Of a DNA stretch of 64,000 nt, positions 63,233 through 64,000 are shown in pieces. Position numbers and translations under genes: made by a program. The stretch lies in assembly GCF_024704835.1 (NCBI RefSeq), contig NZ_JAMXBE010000001.1:558001-622000 (forward strand). The letters are read 5' to 3'. The DNA is from Parapedobacter tibetensis (GTDB taxonomy: Bacteria; Bacteroidota; Bacteroidia; Sphingobacteriales; Sphingobacteriaceae). The first letter of the stretch is position 1. Every line of letters starts with the position of its first letter. The notes below the pieces were generated by a model. The model ran no database searches and was not told the origin of the DNA. It saw only the letters and a program-made list of their open reading frames with translations.

Positions 63233-64000
63233 TTAGCGGATGATTTCCTGCACATGCTTTTCGATATTCTCGCTAATTTTGGCTATCGGTAAGTCATCCG
63301 GATCTTCACCGAAGGGTTCTTCAATGGATTCAGCAATGAGCTCCAATGAAGCCATTACATAGAAGACAAACGGCACAGCAGCAATTACAAAATACCCCAT
63401 AGAAAACACATAACCCAATGGAAGGGTGGTCACATAGACAATAATGAATTTCTTGATAAACGAGCTATAGGACCAAGGTATCGGTGTGTTTTTTATCCGC
63501 TCACAAGCTCCGCAAATGTCTGTCAGTGCAAGCAATTCATTGTTTATGACGATTAGCTGGTCGCCCGTGATATGCCCTTCCTTATATAAGCGATTCATCC
63601 TATTATACATCAAGGAGGCCACTTGGTTCGGGCCATGTTTACGGTTATCCAACTGTTCAAATTCTGGATGTGCTTTTTCATCCAGCATAAACAGTGTCTT
63701 ATTGGAACGCAAATGCTCAAAAAGCGTGTGGGCAAACATAGGGATGGTTTTCAGATAAAAACTGCGTCCAGCCGTGTCATTAGGAGCAAGAAACGCATTG
63801 ATCTTGATGGCCAAATTCCTGCTTGCATTCGTCAGTGCCCCCCATTGCTTCCTTGCTTCCCACCAGCGGTCATACGCTGTGTTGGTACGGAACACCAGCA
63901 AAATGGACATCACAAAGCCCAATAGGTTATGCAAAATGGTGATGTTTTTCACCCAACTCCGTTCTGATAGTTTTAGATATTCGAGCTCCCAATAGGCAAT
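63233..64000 (-). CDS. Bestrophin-family (YneE-like) membrane channel, 5' end beyond the window
   Basis: The frame stays open to base 64000, where it reads AYWELEYLKLSERSWVKNITILHN, so the true start lies outside; the GTG at 63952 is internal. Bacterial bestrophin homologues are ion channels. Seen: GFVMSILLVFRTNTAYDRWWEARKQWG, the family hallmark, RNLAIKINAFL, ACERIKNTPIPWSYSSFIKKF, and a C-terminal ELIAESIEEPFGEDPDDLP, which contains the acidic cluster of bestrophins. At least 255 residues. Confidence 0.92.
   Translation of the reverse strand: MAYWELEYLKLSERSWVKNITILHNLLGFVMSILLVFRTNTAYDRWWEARKQWGALTNASRNLAIKINAFLAPNDTAGRSFYLKTIPMFAHTLFEHLRSNKTLFMLDEKAHPEFEQLDNRKHGPNQVASLMYNRMNRLYKEGHITGDQLIVINNELLALTDICGACERIKNTPIPWSYSSFIKKFIIVYVTTLPLGYVFSMGYFVIAAVPFVFYVMASLELIAESIEEPFGEDPDDLPIAKISENIEKHVQEIIR

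Noticed and set aside
1-64000. tRNA, rRNA and known riboswitch genes
   Set aside because: No T-loop GGTTCGAATCC-type motif with a matching acceptor stem, no rRNA core sequence, and no riboswitch box was recognised by eye. A covariance-model scan could not be run.

Overview
The window looks like a chromosomal segment of a Bacteroidota bacterium, probably of the order Sphingobacteriales. The evidence is a SusC/SusD pair under an ECF sigma/FecR switch, many lipoproteins with Cys lipoboxes, -7 boxes of the TAnnTTTG type, DUF4254/GT9 and DUF6443 RHS genes, and a Bacteroidota-type divergent uracil phosphoribosyltransferase. The organism call is inference. No rRNA, tRNA or CRISPR array was recognised.

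Layout. 0-5.3 kb is housekeeping: an SLC1-type symporter, MnmD-like tRNA methyltransferase, SlyD-like isomerase, YyaL-type thioredoxin-domain protein and SixA-like phosphatase. 5.3-11.1 kb is accessory DNA: an S41 peptidase lipoprotein, decayed sequence, a degenerate 21-bp repeat array, a MACPF lipoprotein with three C-terminal repeats, and a deleted S41 peptidase remnant. 11.1-24.7 kb is a surface-glycan cluster of about 13 genes in blocks of alternating orientation (GT2, GT4, GT9, GT11, DUF268, DUF5672, DUF4254). 24.9-30.8 kb carries an AraC regulator and a complete-looking trans-4-hydroxy-L-proline catabolic operon: deaminase of the DHDPS family, alpha-ketoglutarate semialdehyde dehydrogenase, hydroxyproline 2-epimerase and FAD-dependent D-hydroxyproline oxidase. 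30.9-34.4 kb holds uvrB, upp and a YkuK-like RNase H-fold gene. 34.5-51.1 kb is a polysaccharide utilization locus on the minus strand: GH20, sulfatase, ECF sigma, FecR, SusC, SusD, FAD oxidoreductase, two tandem clan GH-A lipoproteins and an Ig-like lipoprotein. 51.4-60.9 kb, plus strand, has a stand-alone helicase-associated-domain protein, two tail-fibre-like proteins with near-identical C-terminal DNA, and two large RHS/YD-type proteins; the second ends in an A+T-rich toxin-like domain followed by a small candidate immunity gene. Directly after it lies a 504-bp array of 24 degenerate 21-bp units. 61.7-64 kb holds a truncated sensor fragment, lipA and a bestrophin-like gene cut by the window edge.

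The most unusual observation is the pair of 21-bp-period arrays (about 7.82-8.43 kb and 60.91-61.41 kb). They keep register over hundreds of bases despite strong sequence drift, and one lies just upstream of the MACPF gene while the other lies just downstream of the RHS toxin/immunity pair. The second point of interest is the polymorphic toxin locus itself, with an apparent one-base frameshift in one tail-fibre-like gene and a TNT/ART-like C-terminal domain.
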